From positions 1 through 40,201 of the forward strand of contig WQSX01000023.1 in NCBI GenBank assembly GCA_009787625.1: a DNA stretch of 40,201 nucleotides, read 5' to 3'. The notes under the pieces were generated by a model, which was not told where the DNA came from, did not search any database, and saw only the letters and a program-made list of their open reading frames with translations. Origin of the DNA: Oscillospiraceae bacterium (GTDB lineage: Bacteria > Bacillota > Clostridia > Oscillospirales > Oscillospiraceae). Shown in pieces: positions 8,979 through 18,038 of the stretch. Within the stretch, counting starts at the first letter, position 1. Each line of letters starts with the position of its first letter. A program made the translations under genes and the position numbers.

Positions 8979-10918
8979 TAAAAATAACCCTCCTTAATAG
9001 AAGTAGACTTTGTAGTTTCATCATAATGCAGTAGATATTTTGCTGCAATAAACCTGTCAAGCCGTTCCTCTAACCCATTTACAATTTCCGCATCTGTTGA
9101 GAAGATGATTACTTGCTTTCCTGCATTTGGAACATAGTTTTCAGCAAATAATTCTCTGTGCATTGAGTCTAGCCTTGCGAGAGGTGTGTCAATAATCATA
9201 GGGAATTCCAAGTCAGTATACTCAACAATCCCCCAAACAATGGCTGTTGAAAGCAATTGCTGTTCACCAGCAGATAACTGGTTTCTGCTGAATGGCTTAC
9301 CTGAATCATCATATAGCTCCATCGATAAGGTATTAGGATTGAAAAGGATATTACCTATTAATTTTCTTTTCCCAACAATTGCATGGAATTTCTCAGTTAC
9401 TTTTTTTGATAATTTTTCTGTTTTCATTTGCTGAAGTTTTTGACTATACTGCTCTAAAATACATTTTGCCATCAGCGAGTATTTTGCTAACCTAGCTGAA
9501 CTATCATTTATTGCATATTGCGCTAGCCGATCAGTAGTTAATCTGTCCAACGAAAGAATAGTATTATTAAGAGCTTGTTCTTTAGATGCAATATCCTTCT
9601 CATACAGTTCAATTTGTATTTGATTTTTTGCCATGTCCCTATTCAAAGATTTCATTTCAGTTATTAGTTTTTTCAACTTTTTCTCATCAATTTCTACCGA
9701 AAGGTAATTATCCGACTCTTGAAGTTGTTCGTGCAACTCATTTTTCCTTGCAATTACTGACTCTATGTTTCTAAATTCATTCATTGATAATGAACTGCAA
9801 AGCTGCATCAACCGTTCTCTTCCTGCCGGAGAGATGGACAGTGTATTGTCGGTAATTTCATTTAATAAAGTCTGGCGACTTTCCTTCATTCGCTCAAACC
9901 TATGAAGTAATAACTCTGGTACATCAATTCCCTCAATTACGTGCTCAACCCCTTCAATTTCATGATTGAGAATCTCACAATCTCGCTCTAGCATAGCAGT
10001 ATCATTCGCACAGTTTAGTAAGTCCATCACCATCAACAAAGGTGCTGCACCGGAAAGTTTTTCATGTAAGTCTGACTGTACGACTCTTAACTCCTTTTCG
10101 ACATTTATTCTCTTTTGTAAAGTCGTCTCTTGCTTGCCAAATATTGCTCCGCCACTTGATAGAAATCGTGTTTCGCAGGTCTGTAACCGTTTTTCTTTTT
10201 TTTCGTTCTCGTTACGTAGCAAGGCAGTCTTGTGCTGAATTATGTTCAGTTCAGCTTGAAGGGAATCTTTTTGACCTTGTAAATGCTTAACTTCAGCATC
10301 ATTTGCTTCTATTTCTTTAGTTATTTTGTTCTTATTGATTATTAATGTTAGGTCTTCCTCTAGTTGTTCGACTACATTGACGCCCAATAAAACTTTGATA
10401 GCCTGCGTTAATTTTTCCTCGGTTGAATCAGCAACTAACTCTGCAACCTTTTCTCCATCGAACAAGAAAAAACGCGATATTCCAATTGGCATCAAATTCT
10501 CCATTTGGTTATCCCAATCATCTGTAAATATCCTATCGAAATTACCGTTAATGGATACACTAAGTTCTTCTCTTATGCCTGTGCTACACTCTTGCCAACA
10601 CCTTAGTACAGAAAGTTCTACTATTGTCGAGTCTATTTCCGCTGAAAATATAACTCCGATTGAAGTTTCGAGAGTAGAATCATTTCTGTTAATATATTTG
10701 CTTAGATATTTGTTGTATGCTAATTTGTTTTTTGACAAGGCATGTGAGCGTTTCCCATAAAGGCAGAGTAGGATAGCTTCAAGCACAGTAGTTTTACCAA
10801 AACCATTATAGCCACCTAGTAGGACAATTGGCTTATTATCAGTAATGGGCGTGAAATCAATTTCATGAAACCCGGCGTATACTCCGAAGTTCATTAGTAA
10901 AAGCTTCTTAATCTTCAA
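8978..10918 (-). CDS. dndD: DNA phosphorothioation ATPase DndD (SMC-like)
   Basis: An SMC/Rad50-type ATPase of the phosphorothioation complex. The Walker A motif GYNGFGKTT is at residues 36-44, FLFDGEKVAEL follows near 150, and a central coiled coil spans roughly 190-520. The ABC signature LSAGEQQLLS and Walker B with D-loop (FPMIIDTPLARLD) are near the C-terminus. The length of 646 aa is usual for DndD. The start is TTG 10918, supported by a G-rich ribosome-binding site, by the dndC stop 2 nt before it, and by the MKIKKL opening typical of the family. The next ATG would remove the first beta strand. Confidence 0.93.
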   Translation of the reverse strand: MKIKKLLLMNFGVYAGFHEIDFTPITDNKPIVLLGGYNGFGKTTVLEAILLCLYGKRSHALSKNKLAYNKYLSKYINRNDSTLETSIGVIFSAEIDSTIVELSVLRCWQECSTGIREELSVSINGNFDRIFTDDWDNQMENLMPIGISRFFLFDGEKVAELVADSTEEKLTQAIKVLLGVNVVEQLEEDLTLIINKNKITKEIEANDAEVKHLQGQKDSLQAELNIIQHKTALLRNENEKKEKRLQTCETRFLSSGGAIFGKQETTLQKRINVEKELRVVQSDLHEKLSGAAPLLMVMDLLNCANDTAMLERDCEILNHEIEGVEHVIEGIDVPELLLHRFERMKESRQTLLNEITDNTLSISPAGRERLMQLCSSLSMNEFRNIESVIARKNELHEQLQESDNYLSVEIDEKKLKKLITEMKSLNRDMAKNQIQIELYEKDIASKEQALNNTILSLDRLTTDRLAQYAINDSSARLAKYSLMAKCILEQYSQKLQQMKTEKLSKKVTEKFHAIVGKRKLIGNILFNPNTLSMELYDDSGKPFSRNQLSAGEQQLLSTAIVWGIVEYTDLEFPMIIDTPLARLDSMHRELFAENYVPNAGKQVIIFSTDAEIVNGLEERLDRFIAAKYLLHYDETTKSTSIKEGYF

Positions 10919-10920
10919 TA

Positions 10921-12393
10921 TTATTCCCCCACCCTTTCACTAGAACCATCTGTCCAATCTCCCAAAACCTCCTGCATAGTGTCATCCTGTCGATTTTTTA
11001 CAGTTCGTGCATGATTCAAGGCATCGTTTTCATTTTTATAGTAATTTGCCTTAACAATTTCTGTAAGTTTTTTTATTACACCACTTCTATATCTGCTGGC
11101 TATTCCTTTGCGCGCTATTTCGAGTAACGACGCGGTCATACTGAATAAACGTTCTTCGTCACCGTACACTTCATCACACACTTCTTTTAAAAGACCATAT
11201 TCAGCTAGTGAAAACGGCGTAGTATTTTTTTTGATTTCCAGCTTTTGTCCTGTGACGTCTGTAAAAATGTATGGTAGTGAATCGTCAAACTCATACTTTT
11301 CCTCAAGCCAAATTCGACGTATTTCCAATAACTCATCATCTGTTATCAATCTATAGTCTTTGAACCAATCGGGTCCGTTATTTTGTATAAAGATTTCCAT
11401 CTCTAAAAGACGACGCAACCATTGTTCCCGGATTTCTTTCTTGTAAGGTCCATGAACAAGTCTGTCGTTGTAAAGTTTGATATTACCGGACAATCGAGTG
11501 AATTCACGACGCATTCTATCTGTTTCATGGTCGCCAAAATCATCGCGAAACTGAAGCAACGGAAGCATCCATGCCTTCTCATCGTCATTTTGTATCATAG
11601 CCGCCATTGATTTGTCTTTTTCAACCAAGGTGCATACCCAACATCCAAAGCGACTATTCCCACAACTTGGAGTATCAGTAGAGCGCACAAGCGGGCATTC
11701 GCCATCGCAAGTTGCTCCCCGGTACATAGATAACAACTCTTCGTTGGAATGTCCCCAAGGATTCTTATATTGCAGCAGGTATTGCCATACATCATCATCA
11801 AGCCAGTTCTTTATTGGAGTATACGACAGTTCATTTTGCATATTTCCTTTGGAAGTAAGAAACTCTCTGACTTCATATTTTTCATGTTCTGTCATTGTCT
11901 TCTTTCGGTTAGCGCTCTCTGCTTTTCTTGTTCCAAGAACAAGTATAACCTCTCCAAAAGCGGATATCATATTTTGCACAAAGACATTTGTGGGTTTAAT
12001 TTTTAAGCGATCAGTACACCATCTGAAGTTCTTGCGTGGATAAGGATAGCCCTTGCCGATAAGATATACCCAAAAGGTCTCCTTAACATCGGGAAATAGT
12101 ATGTGCGATTCAAACGGCATATTCTCAATATCTGCCATTTCTTGCAGATGTCTATGGGATTGCCTAACCCACTGGGAGACAATAGGAGATTCAACAAGTG
12201 TATCATTCGTAATTACATTTATTTTCTTTGTGCGTTGCCCTATAGGCAACTCTTTTATAGCATTCCACACCAATTGCAAAACCGCAGTACTGTCCTTGCC
12301 ACCGGAATATCCAACTACCCAAGGGATTTGGTCTTCTAAATATATCCGCTTAATATTATTAATTACCACTTGAATGTCTTTTTTTGCTAACAT
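10921..12393 (-). CDS. dndC: DNA phosphorothioation sulfurtransferase DndC (PAPS-reductase fold)
   Basis: An ATP-pyrophosphatase-fold protein that activates the DNA backbone and carries an iron-sulfur cluster. The PP-loop SGGKDST is at residues 30-36. Candidate cluster cysteines are C126 (RWCTDRLK), C229, C233, C244, C251 and C254, the last three within CGNSRFGCWVC. The 490 residues are close to the usual length. ATG 12393 overlaps the end of dndB by 7 nt and has GAGGAG upstream, so translation is coupled. The gene precedes dndD with a 2-nt gap. Confidence 0.94.
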   Translation of the reverse strand: MLAKKDIQVVINNIKRIYLEDQIPWVVGYSGGKDSTAVLQLVWNAIKELPIGQRTKKINVITNDTLVESPIVSQWVRQSHRHLQEMADIENMPFESHILFPDVKETFWVYLIGKGYPYPRKNFRWCTDRLKIKPTNVFVQNMISAFGEVILVLGTRKAESANRKKTMTEHEKYEVREFLTSKGNMQNELSYTPIKNWLDDDVWQYLLQYKNPWGHSNEELLSMYRGATCDGECPLVRSTDTPSCGNSRFGCWVCTLVEKDKSMAAMIQNDDEKAWMLPLLQFRDDFGDHETDRMRREFTRLSGNIKLYNDRLVHGPYKKEIREQWLRRLLEMEIFIQNNGPDWFKDYRLITDDELLEIRRIWLEEKYEFDDSLPYIFTDVTGQKLEIKKNTTPFSLAEYGLLKEVCDEVYGDEERLFSMTASLLEIARKGIASRYRSGVIKKLTEIVKANYYKNENDALNHARTVKNRQDDTMQEVLGDWTDGSSERVGE

Positions 12394-13409
12394 ATAGACT
12401 CCTCACCCATCTTTTTAAGGATAAAATTTGCCAGTGGTTCTACGCTTACTGCTGCGCCATTCACTCGATTACCATGCACTATAATCCCCTGCAAATCGAC
12501 ATTGTCTTTTCGTAGATTAATGCCGTGAAGGTCTTTTAACTTTTTTACTGCATCATCCCCATATTTTTTATACAAAACTCGACCGACTTTTCCGAGTGCT
12601 TTTATAAAGACTGCGTGTGCCGTCACGTATGATTGTCGATAATCGCCAGCTGATATTTCTTCGGCTATAACTTTTCTCCACTCAGAAATATTTTCATATG
12701 CCGTTGAATAAAATACTATTACAATCGTCTGCAGCTTAGTTTCGCTGATTTCTAAATTTCGTGTAAATTCTTCAATGGACGAGTAGACTCCACTTAATGT
12801 ATAGATGTTCTTAGAGCGATTTGATATTGTAGTTTTTTCCAGCTCAATTCTCCCTTCAAAGCCTTTAACATTTGCTATGACATCACGTACCATCATTGAG
12901 AAGTTTTCCCTGGTGTCAAAAAGTATACTCAAAGACTTTGTTGGGCGGATTGCATGTTTGTTTAAATCAGTAAAAATTTGCTGAGCCTGTTTAACTCCTT
13001 CAGCTTTATAGAAGACAATTACAACATGTTCATTTCTCAGTTCGGGCTTTAATTCAAGCGCTTTTACAAGTGCTTCTCTGCGATGTTGTCCGTCGTTAAT
13101 GATGACTTTTGCGCTTGCATCAATTATTAGTACTCCAGACTGAGATGATTTTTCTGTAGGTGAGAACTCATACTTACCATCTATAGAAGCAGTTAATGCT
13201 GAAAATGTATAATTCCCACTCAGCACATAATCACGCATTTCCGGGATGCGTGATTTGTTCAGAACTCTTTGCGTTTTCATGGTCGGCGGCAACGAGGGAT
13301 CTTCAAATTTGAAGAGACTCACAAGAAACTCAACAGGACACATAGCTGTGTAATATTGCTTGTCTGATTGCATTCCTGATATAGCAGGTATTCTAATATC
13401 GACATTCAT
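12387..13409 (-). CDS. dndB: DndB, probable regulator of the dnd operon (DGQHR-domain protein)
   Basis: The first gene of the modification operon. DndB proteins carry a DGQHR motif (here NDGQHRREAL, about residue 100) and in studied bacteria act as repressors of dnd expression. The recognisable family start is RIPAISGMQSDKQYYTAMCP. The open frame begins at GTG 13454, but that codon lies only about 3 nt downstream of the expected transcription start, so I choose ATG 13409 (340 aa). AGGTGG lies 15 nt before this ATG and 9 nt before an in-frame TTG (13415), which is a possible alternative start. A palindrome covers the promoter and is the natural candidate for autoregulation by this protein. Confidence 0.9.
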   Translation of the reverse strand: MNVDIRIPAISGMQSDKQYYTAMCPVEFLVSLFKFEDPSLPPTMKTQRVLNKSRIPEMRDYVLSGNYTFSALTASIDGKYEFSPTEKSSQSGVLIIDASAKVIINDGQHRREALVKALELKPELRNEHVVIVFYKAEGVKQAQQIFTDLNKHAIRPTKSLSILFDTRENFSMMVRDVIANVKGFEGRIELEKTTISNRSKNIYTLSGVYSSIEEFTRNLEISETKLQTIVIVFYSTAYENISEWRKVIAEEISAGDYRQSYVTAHAVFIKALGKVGRVLYKKYGDDAVKKLKDLHGINLRKDNVDLQGIIVHGNRVNGAAVSVEPLANFILKKMGEESIC

Positions 13410-13433
13410 TGACAATAGTGCAAACCACCTTGT

Positions 13434-13492
13434 TTGGAAGTTTAGGTTTATCACCTTGGAAGTATTATATTAAACTTCCAAGGTGATGTCAA
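13434..13492 (-). promoter_or_regulatory. dndB promoter overlapped by a perfect 14-bp palindrome (probable operator)
   Basis: On the minus strand: TTGACA (13492-13487), a 17-nt spacer, and TATAAT (13469-13464), a consensus housekeeping promoter. Two perfectly complementary 14-nt arms, 13450-13463 and 13474-13487 (ACTTCCAAGGTGAT and its complement), flank the -10 box, with the outer arm touching the -35 box. A further half-site-like TTGGAAGT occurs at 13434-13441. No T-run follows, so it is not a terminator. A bound dimer would block RNA polymerase. Confidence 0.8.
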
Positions 13493-13548
13493 GGCTAAAA
13501 CCATAAATTCTCTACACTACCCCCAATATCACTCAGCAAGTATTTCAC

Positions 13549-15417
13549 TTAAGGATTGTTTCTGAAAGCAGTCTGAAAACTTTGCTTTAGTTTTTGACTA
13601 AGTTGGTTTTGATTTTCTTCACTGAAATAGTCTTCTATGAACTCACTATAGCTCTGTTCGATGTTTTCTCTTGACGTTTTATCGTTCTCTTTGTACCCTG
13701 TCAGCACTCTGTATGAATCTAGTACTTTAATGTGATCAATAAAAATCTTAATGTGTTTTGGAACGGTTCCACCTCGTTTTGCATACCACTCATTAATGTA
13801 TGCTATTTTTTTGACTATATCATCATGCCCTAAATCTTCATTAAGTTCCCTCGGAAGAATGATATAATTATATGCAAGTCTTTTATATGTGTTAAGATTA
13901 CCACTAATAATAAAATCAAAATCAGTTTGAGCTCGCCATTTTACCTTTCTTCTCCTATTATTCGGAATAATGAAATGTTCTAAAGTAAAACCTGCATCTC
14001 TCGTGTACTTTTTTGTAAGCCAATTCTGTCCCGCTTCATAAAAGTCAATAATCGAGTATATAAACTCCAAAGTGGTAGACTTAAAATTATATTTAAACTC
14101 AAAGGTCTGCAATAAGTCATTGCGCATTTGTTTTGCTTTTCTATCTATTTCCGGGATTGGATTTCTACCTTTTAATGCATCCATTATAGAGATGTTAATA
14201 TCGCCCTTGGATTTTCTACCGCCTCTAAGCACAAACAACGTAGAGTAAACATATAAATTTGTAAATACCTTTTTTAATATGCCATGGGTTAGAGCAGCAC
14301 CAAAATCATTTTTGTACAAAGCATGAATCAGTGCAAAAAACGGAAGTTTTTGATAAAGAATATGCTCAATGTCGAGCATCTCAATTGCCATTAGTTTTAG
14401 AGAAATATGGTCATTTGTGTTCCTACGAGCGTGGGAGTCAGGACAAATATCAACAAAGCGATATTCATCTTTGCCTATAGATTCTCTGAACTGTATAATT
14501 TTTTCTCCATAGTCAATCATCTCTTTGAGTAGATTTTCCGTCTCATCAATTGTCTTACCGTCTAAAATGTGGATACCATATGGAGATAAGTTTTCAGGCA
14601 AGCTTTTGTCACGGTGCGCTAAAAGATAATGATATAAATATTGACTTAAGTCTTTGTATCCGAATCTCCCAAATTGCGCACTACATTTCTTTAGACTTAT
14701 CCAATGCTGGCGAAGTTCTTTATGGAGAGCATCGTTAGTAAAATTTGCAAAACAGTGACCCTTAAAAATATCCTCACACTCCAGTAGTTGTGATTTTTCG
14801 TTTATATCAAGAAAAACTTGCTCAATTGGCAGCGTTTCAGTGTTAGTTTCATTAACCATAACAAGGATTTCGCAATCACGCATCTTGTTTTGAAAAGTAC
14901 GTAGCGTGTTATTACCCTTCATTTTTGCTAAATCATTGTAAACATTCTCATAGGCAGATTCGAACTTCGCTTTCTGGAAATATATGTCATTAGAATCTGT
15001 AATGCATAGATTTATTTGCCCATTATCGATGTTCATATAATCCCCTACCGAGTCATTACTGAGTACAAAGGTATTGTTTAGCTGCATGAGGTCAAGTATA
15101 TGCTGCTGTTCTCTTTGGTGCCCACTATACAGATTATGCATAGCCATAAATATTAAGAAGCAAGTTGTGATGCGTTGCTGTCCATCCACAATTTCATAAG
15201 CATTATCTCCCTCATCCAAAATAATAATACCCAGAAATTTTGCGTGATTAGCTATGTCTCGAACGAGACACTGAATTTTCGGTTCATCCCACTTAAACTC
15301 ACGCTGATACATAGGAATGCGTAGATGCCTTTTGTCGTGGGCAAAATTGTCTCCACCTGTAGCACCGCTTCTGCTAAGTGAGAAAAACTCACTCAATTTC
15401 ACAACAAACGATTTCAT
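13549..15417 (-). CDS. DUF262/DUF1524 (GmrSD/SspE-like) protein, probable Dnd-linked effector
   Basis: The N-terminal DUF262 domain shows IPMYQREFKWDE (34-45) and the nucleotide-handling motif VDGQQRIT (77-84). The C-terminal part looks like the DUF1524 HNH-type nuclease: TLEHFIIPN with H481, then AYNYIILPRELN with N517 and N526. GmrSD enzymes restrict modified DNA. SspE, of the single-strand phosphorothioation systems, uses the same architecture to sense the sulfur mark. The 622 residues fit. ATG 15417 overlaps the upstream 175-aa gene by 4 nt and has GGAGGGAG before it. It is the last gene of the helicase operon, ending 57 bp before the dndB -35 box. The role in this cluster is inferred from domains and position. 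Confidence 0.8.
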   Translation of the reverse strand: MKSFVVKLSEFFSLSRSGATGGDNFAHDKRHLRIPMYQREFKWDEPKIQCLVRDIANHAKFLGIIILDEGDNAYEIVDGQQRITTCFLIFMAMHNLYSGHQREQQHILDLMQLNNTFVLSNDSVGDYMNIDNGQINLCITDSNDIYFQKAKFESAYENVYNDLAKMKGNNTLRTFQNKMRDCEILVMVNETNTETLPIEQVFLDINEKSQLLECEDIFKGHCFANFTNDALHKELRQHWISLKKCSAQFGRFGYKDLSQYLYHYLLAHRDKSLPENLSPYGIHILDGKTIDETENLLKEMIDYGEKIIQFRESIGKDEYRFVDICPDSHARRNTNDHISLKLMAIEMLDIEHILYQKLPFFALIHALYKNDFGAALTHGILKKVFTNLYVYSTLFVLRGGRKSKGDINISIMDALKGRNPIPEIDRKAKQMRNDLLQTFEFKYNFKSTTLEFIYSIIDFYEAGQNWLTKKYTRDAGFTLEHFIIPNNRRRKVKWRAQTDFDFIISGNLNTYKRLAYNYIILPRELNEDLGHDDIVKKIAYINEWYAKRGGTVPKHIKIFIDHIKVLDSYRVLTGYKENDKTSRENIEQSYSEFIEDYFSEENQNQLSQKLKQSFQTAFRNNP

Positions 15418-15941
15418 TCATCTCCCTCCAAATCACCTTCGTCGATTTCAAAATCATCAATGTCAAAGTCCTCTAACACTAAACCATTTGCACACTCAGT
15501 CATATATTTGTTGAGTATATCGATATTCTCCAAGGGGTCATCTGTTATTTTTTGCGCTAGCTGCGTTACACCGTAGTTAGCAAACTTAGTCAAGAACCCC
15601 ATTTGGTTAAAATTTTCAAGTTCTCCTACCCTGGTATCATCGTTAAACGCCAGTTCCATACGAGAATCTTCCTGAATATCCACGTTCTCAGATGTTATAA
15701 TTGCTGACTTAAAAAGCAAATCCAACACTTGGCTATTTTGATGTAACATAGCACTATTAATCTCAAATTTTTCATCCGGATAGTGCATAGTCTCCAATGA
15801 TTCGAGCTGCTTGTCAGCAAATATACCAATCGCTACTGAGATAACATAAACTCCGTAAAATGTGTCAATGATCGGCTTAAGCTTGTCGATTGCTTCAACC
15901 CACTCATCACCTCTGAGAATAATATTAGAACCTATTCGCAT
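15414..15941 (-). CDS. 175-aa acidic protein of unknown function, Dnd-island operon
   Basis: No family is recognised. The 175 residues are mixed alpha/beta-like and end in a strongly acidic tail (DFDIDDFEIDEGDLEGDE), as seen in DNA mimics or partner-binding tails. It overlaps the ATPase gene by 10 nt at its start (ATG 15941, GGAGG 10 nt upstream) and the DUF262 gene by 4 nt at its end. It is therefore tightly coupled to both and probably forms a complex with one of them. It might be an immunity or regulatory subunit for the DUF262 nuclease, but that is speculation. Confidence 0.8.
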   Translation of the reverse strand: MRIGSNIILRGDEWVEAIDKLKPIIDTFYGVYVISVAIGIFADKQLESLETMHYPDEKFEINSAMLHQNSQVLDLLFKSAIITSENVDIQEDSRMELAFNDDTRVGELENFNQMGFLTKFANYGVTQLAQKITDDPLENIDILNKYMTECANGLVLEDFDIDDFEIDEGDLEGDE

Positions 15942-17887
15942 ATATGCACTTCCTCCACTTTTGAAACATTACTGTACTCATTACTTGAGATGTTGTAAAT
16001 TTTACCTAATTTACTTGTGTGAAATAACGGGTTCAAGTCGTCCTTTGAAAACAAAATGATTTGCGGCGCATAATCCGGGATGGAATTAATGACACTTTGT
16101 CTGTTAATAGGGTCAAGTTTTGAAAAAGGTCCGTCCAAAACGAGCGGAAACTCTTTTTGCGGCATATTAAGATCTTCGTTAATCATCTGGAATATGCCGC
16201 CGATGTAAGCAAAAGTAACCACGGCAAACTGCCCTTCTGACTTGTACTCATCTCCAAAGTTATCAAAAACACGCAATAAGAAATCTTCTGACATTTCCAC
16301 ATTCCTCTTGGTCGTGAGCATTTTTTCGAGGAGTGTTTTGATAGTAGTACACAGCTTCCTACTGTATTCTCTCGCAAGGTCAACAAGATCCTCGTCGAAG
16401 TGTCGTTTAACGGATTGCATTATTTCAATTTTTTGCTGTATAGCGGCGTTACTACTGTTATTTTCTACAATAGCCTCAAACTCTTTTTTCAACTTAGTTA
16501 GGTGTAACTTTTGTCTTGTTAATTTATCGCTGAACCTATTAAGCTCATCATCAATGTTTATGTTTTCATTCTCCAAAGCACTTCGTTTATTCACAAGTAT
16601 TCCATCATCAACGATACTTTTCAGTTCCTCGTCTATGATACGTATTTTCTCTTCTATATCATGCTGTTGCCGTTTTAAATCCAACACATTCCTTATGTGT
16701 ATCGAAAGATCATAGCGTGTTGCAGTAGTTAATGCTTTAGCTTCGTGTGTAAAAATATCATACACTCGTTTATAGGAGACTGGTGGTAAAAGGTCAAGAT
16801 AATGCGAAAGACGTTTTTTAGCATCTTCATCAAGCAACTGACCACATATACACGTTCCATCTCCACTGAGAATAGCGTTAATCAACGGTCTCTCGATACC
16901 CGGAATCAAAGTTTCGGCATCTAGTTTATGCTTAAGCACCTTCTTTGCGAACATTACACTCTGAGAAACAAGAATTTTTGGATAGTGCAGAACTAGCTTT
17001 TCTCCGAAAGTTTGTAACTCCTTATCAATTTGCATTACAATTGAATTGGCAGCATCCCTGAGTGTCTTTCTGAGGTTATTATATTCTTTACCCGTCTTCG
17101 CACCTCCGATAGTTTCTGATATCTCCTTTATGTCTTGCAGATTAGTGCTCCTGGCGGTTTTGCGCGTTTCGATGTTTGCTTCTGTTTCTTCTTTATGCTC
17201 AATTGCATTTTCAATATTTACTTTTAACGCACTGATGTCAGGTTGATTGCCTTTGCCAGTTTTGCTTAAATATAATTTCCCAATAACAGATGTTTTTATA
17301 TCTGATGAGCCAATATGCCTTGATGCTTTCTCATAAAGATTTAAGTTAAAAATGGAATATAAAGCCTTTTTCAGTTTTTTTGATGAGTCCTGCCCTTTTT
17401 CCATCAAGTCGGTAATCATTCGTTCACCATCAAAGAAAAAATATGCAGACAAACCGGACGGTAATATCTGCTCAACAAATGCACCAATATCGCCCGGTAC
17501 TCGTTCCCAACCATAATCCTCAGTCTTACAACTCAGTGTTATTTTCTTATTTATGTTTTTTGACGATGACAGCTTTTTTTGATATAGCCATTCACGACGC
17601 ATTATATATAGCTTTTCTTCATGCTCAAATTCAATTTCACCAATAACAGAGAATGTAGAATCGATTGATTGTTCATACTCATATTCTAGGTTGTAAAGTT
17701 TGTCGCTAGAGCTTTTATTAAATGAAGTTGTACTATAAAATATCCACTGGAATAGCTGATGAAGGGTTGTCTTTCCCGCCCCATTACCACCATATATGAT
17801 GTTGACTTTTCCATCTGTAGAAAAACATATATCGCCACGTTCCTTGAAGGTACGAAAATTTTCGTATCCAATACGCTTAATTTTCAT
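15932..17887 (-). CDS. SMC/Rad50-like ATPase, Dnd-island partner operon
   Basis: A 651-residue AAA/SMC-type ATPase. Walker A GGNGAGKT is at 33-40 and a DndD-like FFFDGERM segment at 150-157. Long helical, coiled-coil-prone regions span about 220-300 and 380-500, with a CIC-G pair (C346, C348) between them that recalls a reduced zinc-hook. Near the C-terminus are SEGQFAVVTFAYI, a variant ABC signature, and FPLVLDGPFSKLD (Walker B and D-loop). It resembles DndD in layout but is a different protein, so the island has two SMC-like ATPases. ATG 17887 overlaps the 53-aa gene by 11 nt, with AGGTGG 9 nt upstream. Likely role: DNA-dependent ATPase of the restriction complex (inference). Confidence 0.85.
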   Translation of the reverse strand: MKIKRIGYENFRTFKERGDICFSTDGKVNIIYGGNGAGKTTLHQLFQWIFYSTTSFNKSSSDKLYNLEYEYEQSIDSTFSVIGEIEFEHEEKLYIMRREWLYQKKLSSSKNINKKITLSCKTEDYGWERVPGDIGAFVEQILPSGLSAYFFFDGERMITDLMEKGQDSSKKLKKALYSIFNLNLYEKASRHIGSSDIKTSVIGKLYLSKTGKGNQPDISALKVNIENAIEHKEETEANIETRKTARSTNLQDIKEISETIGGAKTGKEYNNLRKTLRDAANSIVMQIDKELQTFGEKLVLHYPKILVSQSVMFAKKVLKHKLDAETLIPGIERPLINAILSGDGTCICGQLLDEDAKKRLSHYLDLLPPVSYKRVYDIFTHEAKALTTATRYDLSIHIRNVLDLKRQQHDIEEKIRIIDEELKSIVDDGILVNKRSALENENINIDDELNRFSDKLTRQKLHLTKLKKEFEAIVENNSSNAAIQQKIEIMQSVKRHFDEDLVDLAREYSRKLCTTIKTLLEKMLTTKRNVEMSEDFLLRVFDNFGDEYKSEGQFAVVTFAYIGGIFQMINEDLNMPQKEFPLVLDGPFSKLDPINRQSVINSIPDYAPQIILFSKDDLNPLFHTSKLGKIYNISSNEYSNVSKVEEVHICE

Positions 17888-18038
17888 TATTTATTACCAC
17901 CTTTTCAAGCTCAGCTATAATCGCATCAACTATCCGTCTGCGAATTTCATAACTTTCTACATCAGTAGGTTCCACACATTCCTGTTCAATTGAGATGATT
18001 TTACTGACTAATTCCCTAATAATTGCATCGTTACTCAT
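17877..18038 (-). CDS. 53-aa protein, small gene between helicase and ATPase
   Basis: A complete small gene reading MSNDAIIRELVSKIISIEQE at its start and ending EKVVINNEN. ATG 18038 overlaps the last 8 nt of the helicase gene, and GGAGG lies 5 nt before it. Its stop at 17877-17879 overlaps the ATPase start by 11 nt. Double overlap plus a good ribosome-binding site make it a real gene in a coupled chain. The protein is predicted helical and acidic. No family is recognised. It could be a small subunit of the helicase or ATPase complex. Confidence 0.75.
   Translation of the reverse strand: MSNDAIIRELVSKIISIEQECVEPTDVESYEIRRRIVDAIIAELEKVVINNEN

Noticed and set aside
13409..13454. GTG 13454 as the dndB start
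   Set aside because: The codon lies about 3 nt from the predicted transcription start and inside the palindrome arm. The family N-terminus aligns with the ATG at 13409.
13450..13487. Palindrome upstream of dndB read as a terminator of the DUF262 operon
   Set aside because: No T-run follows on the minus strand, and the arms fit a -35/-10 pair with ideal 17-nt spacing, so operator is the better reading.
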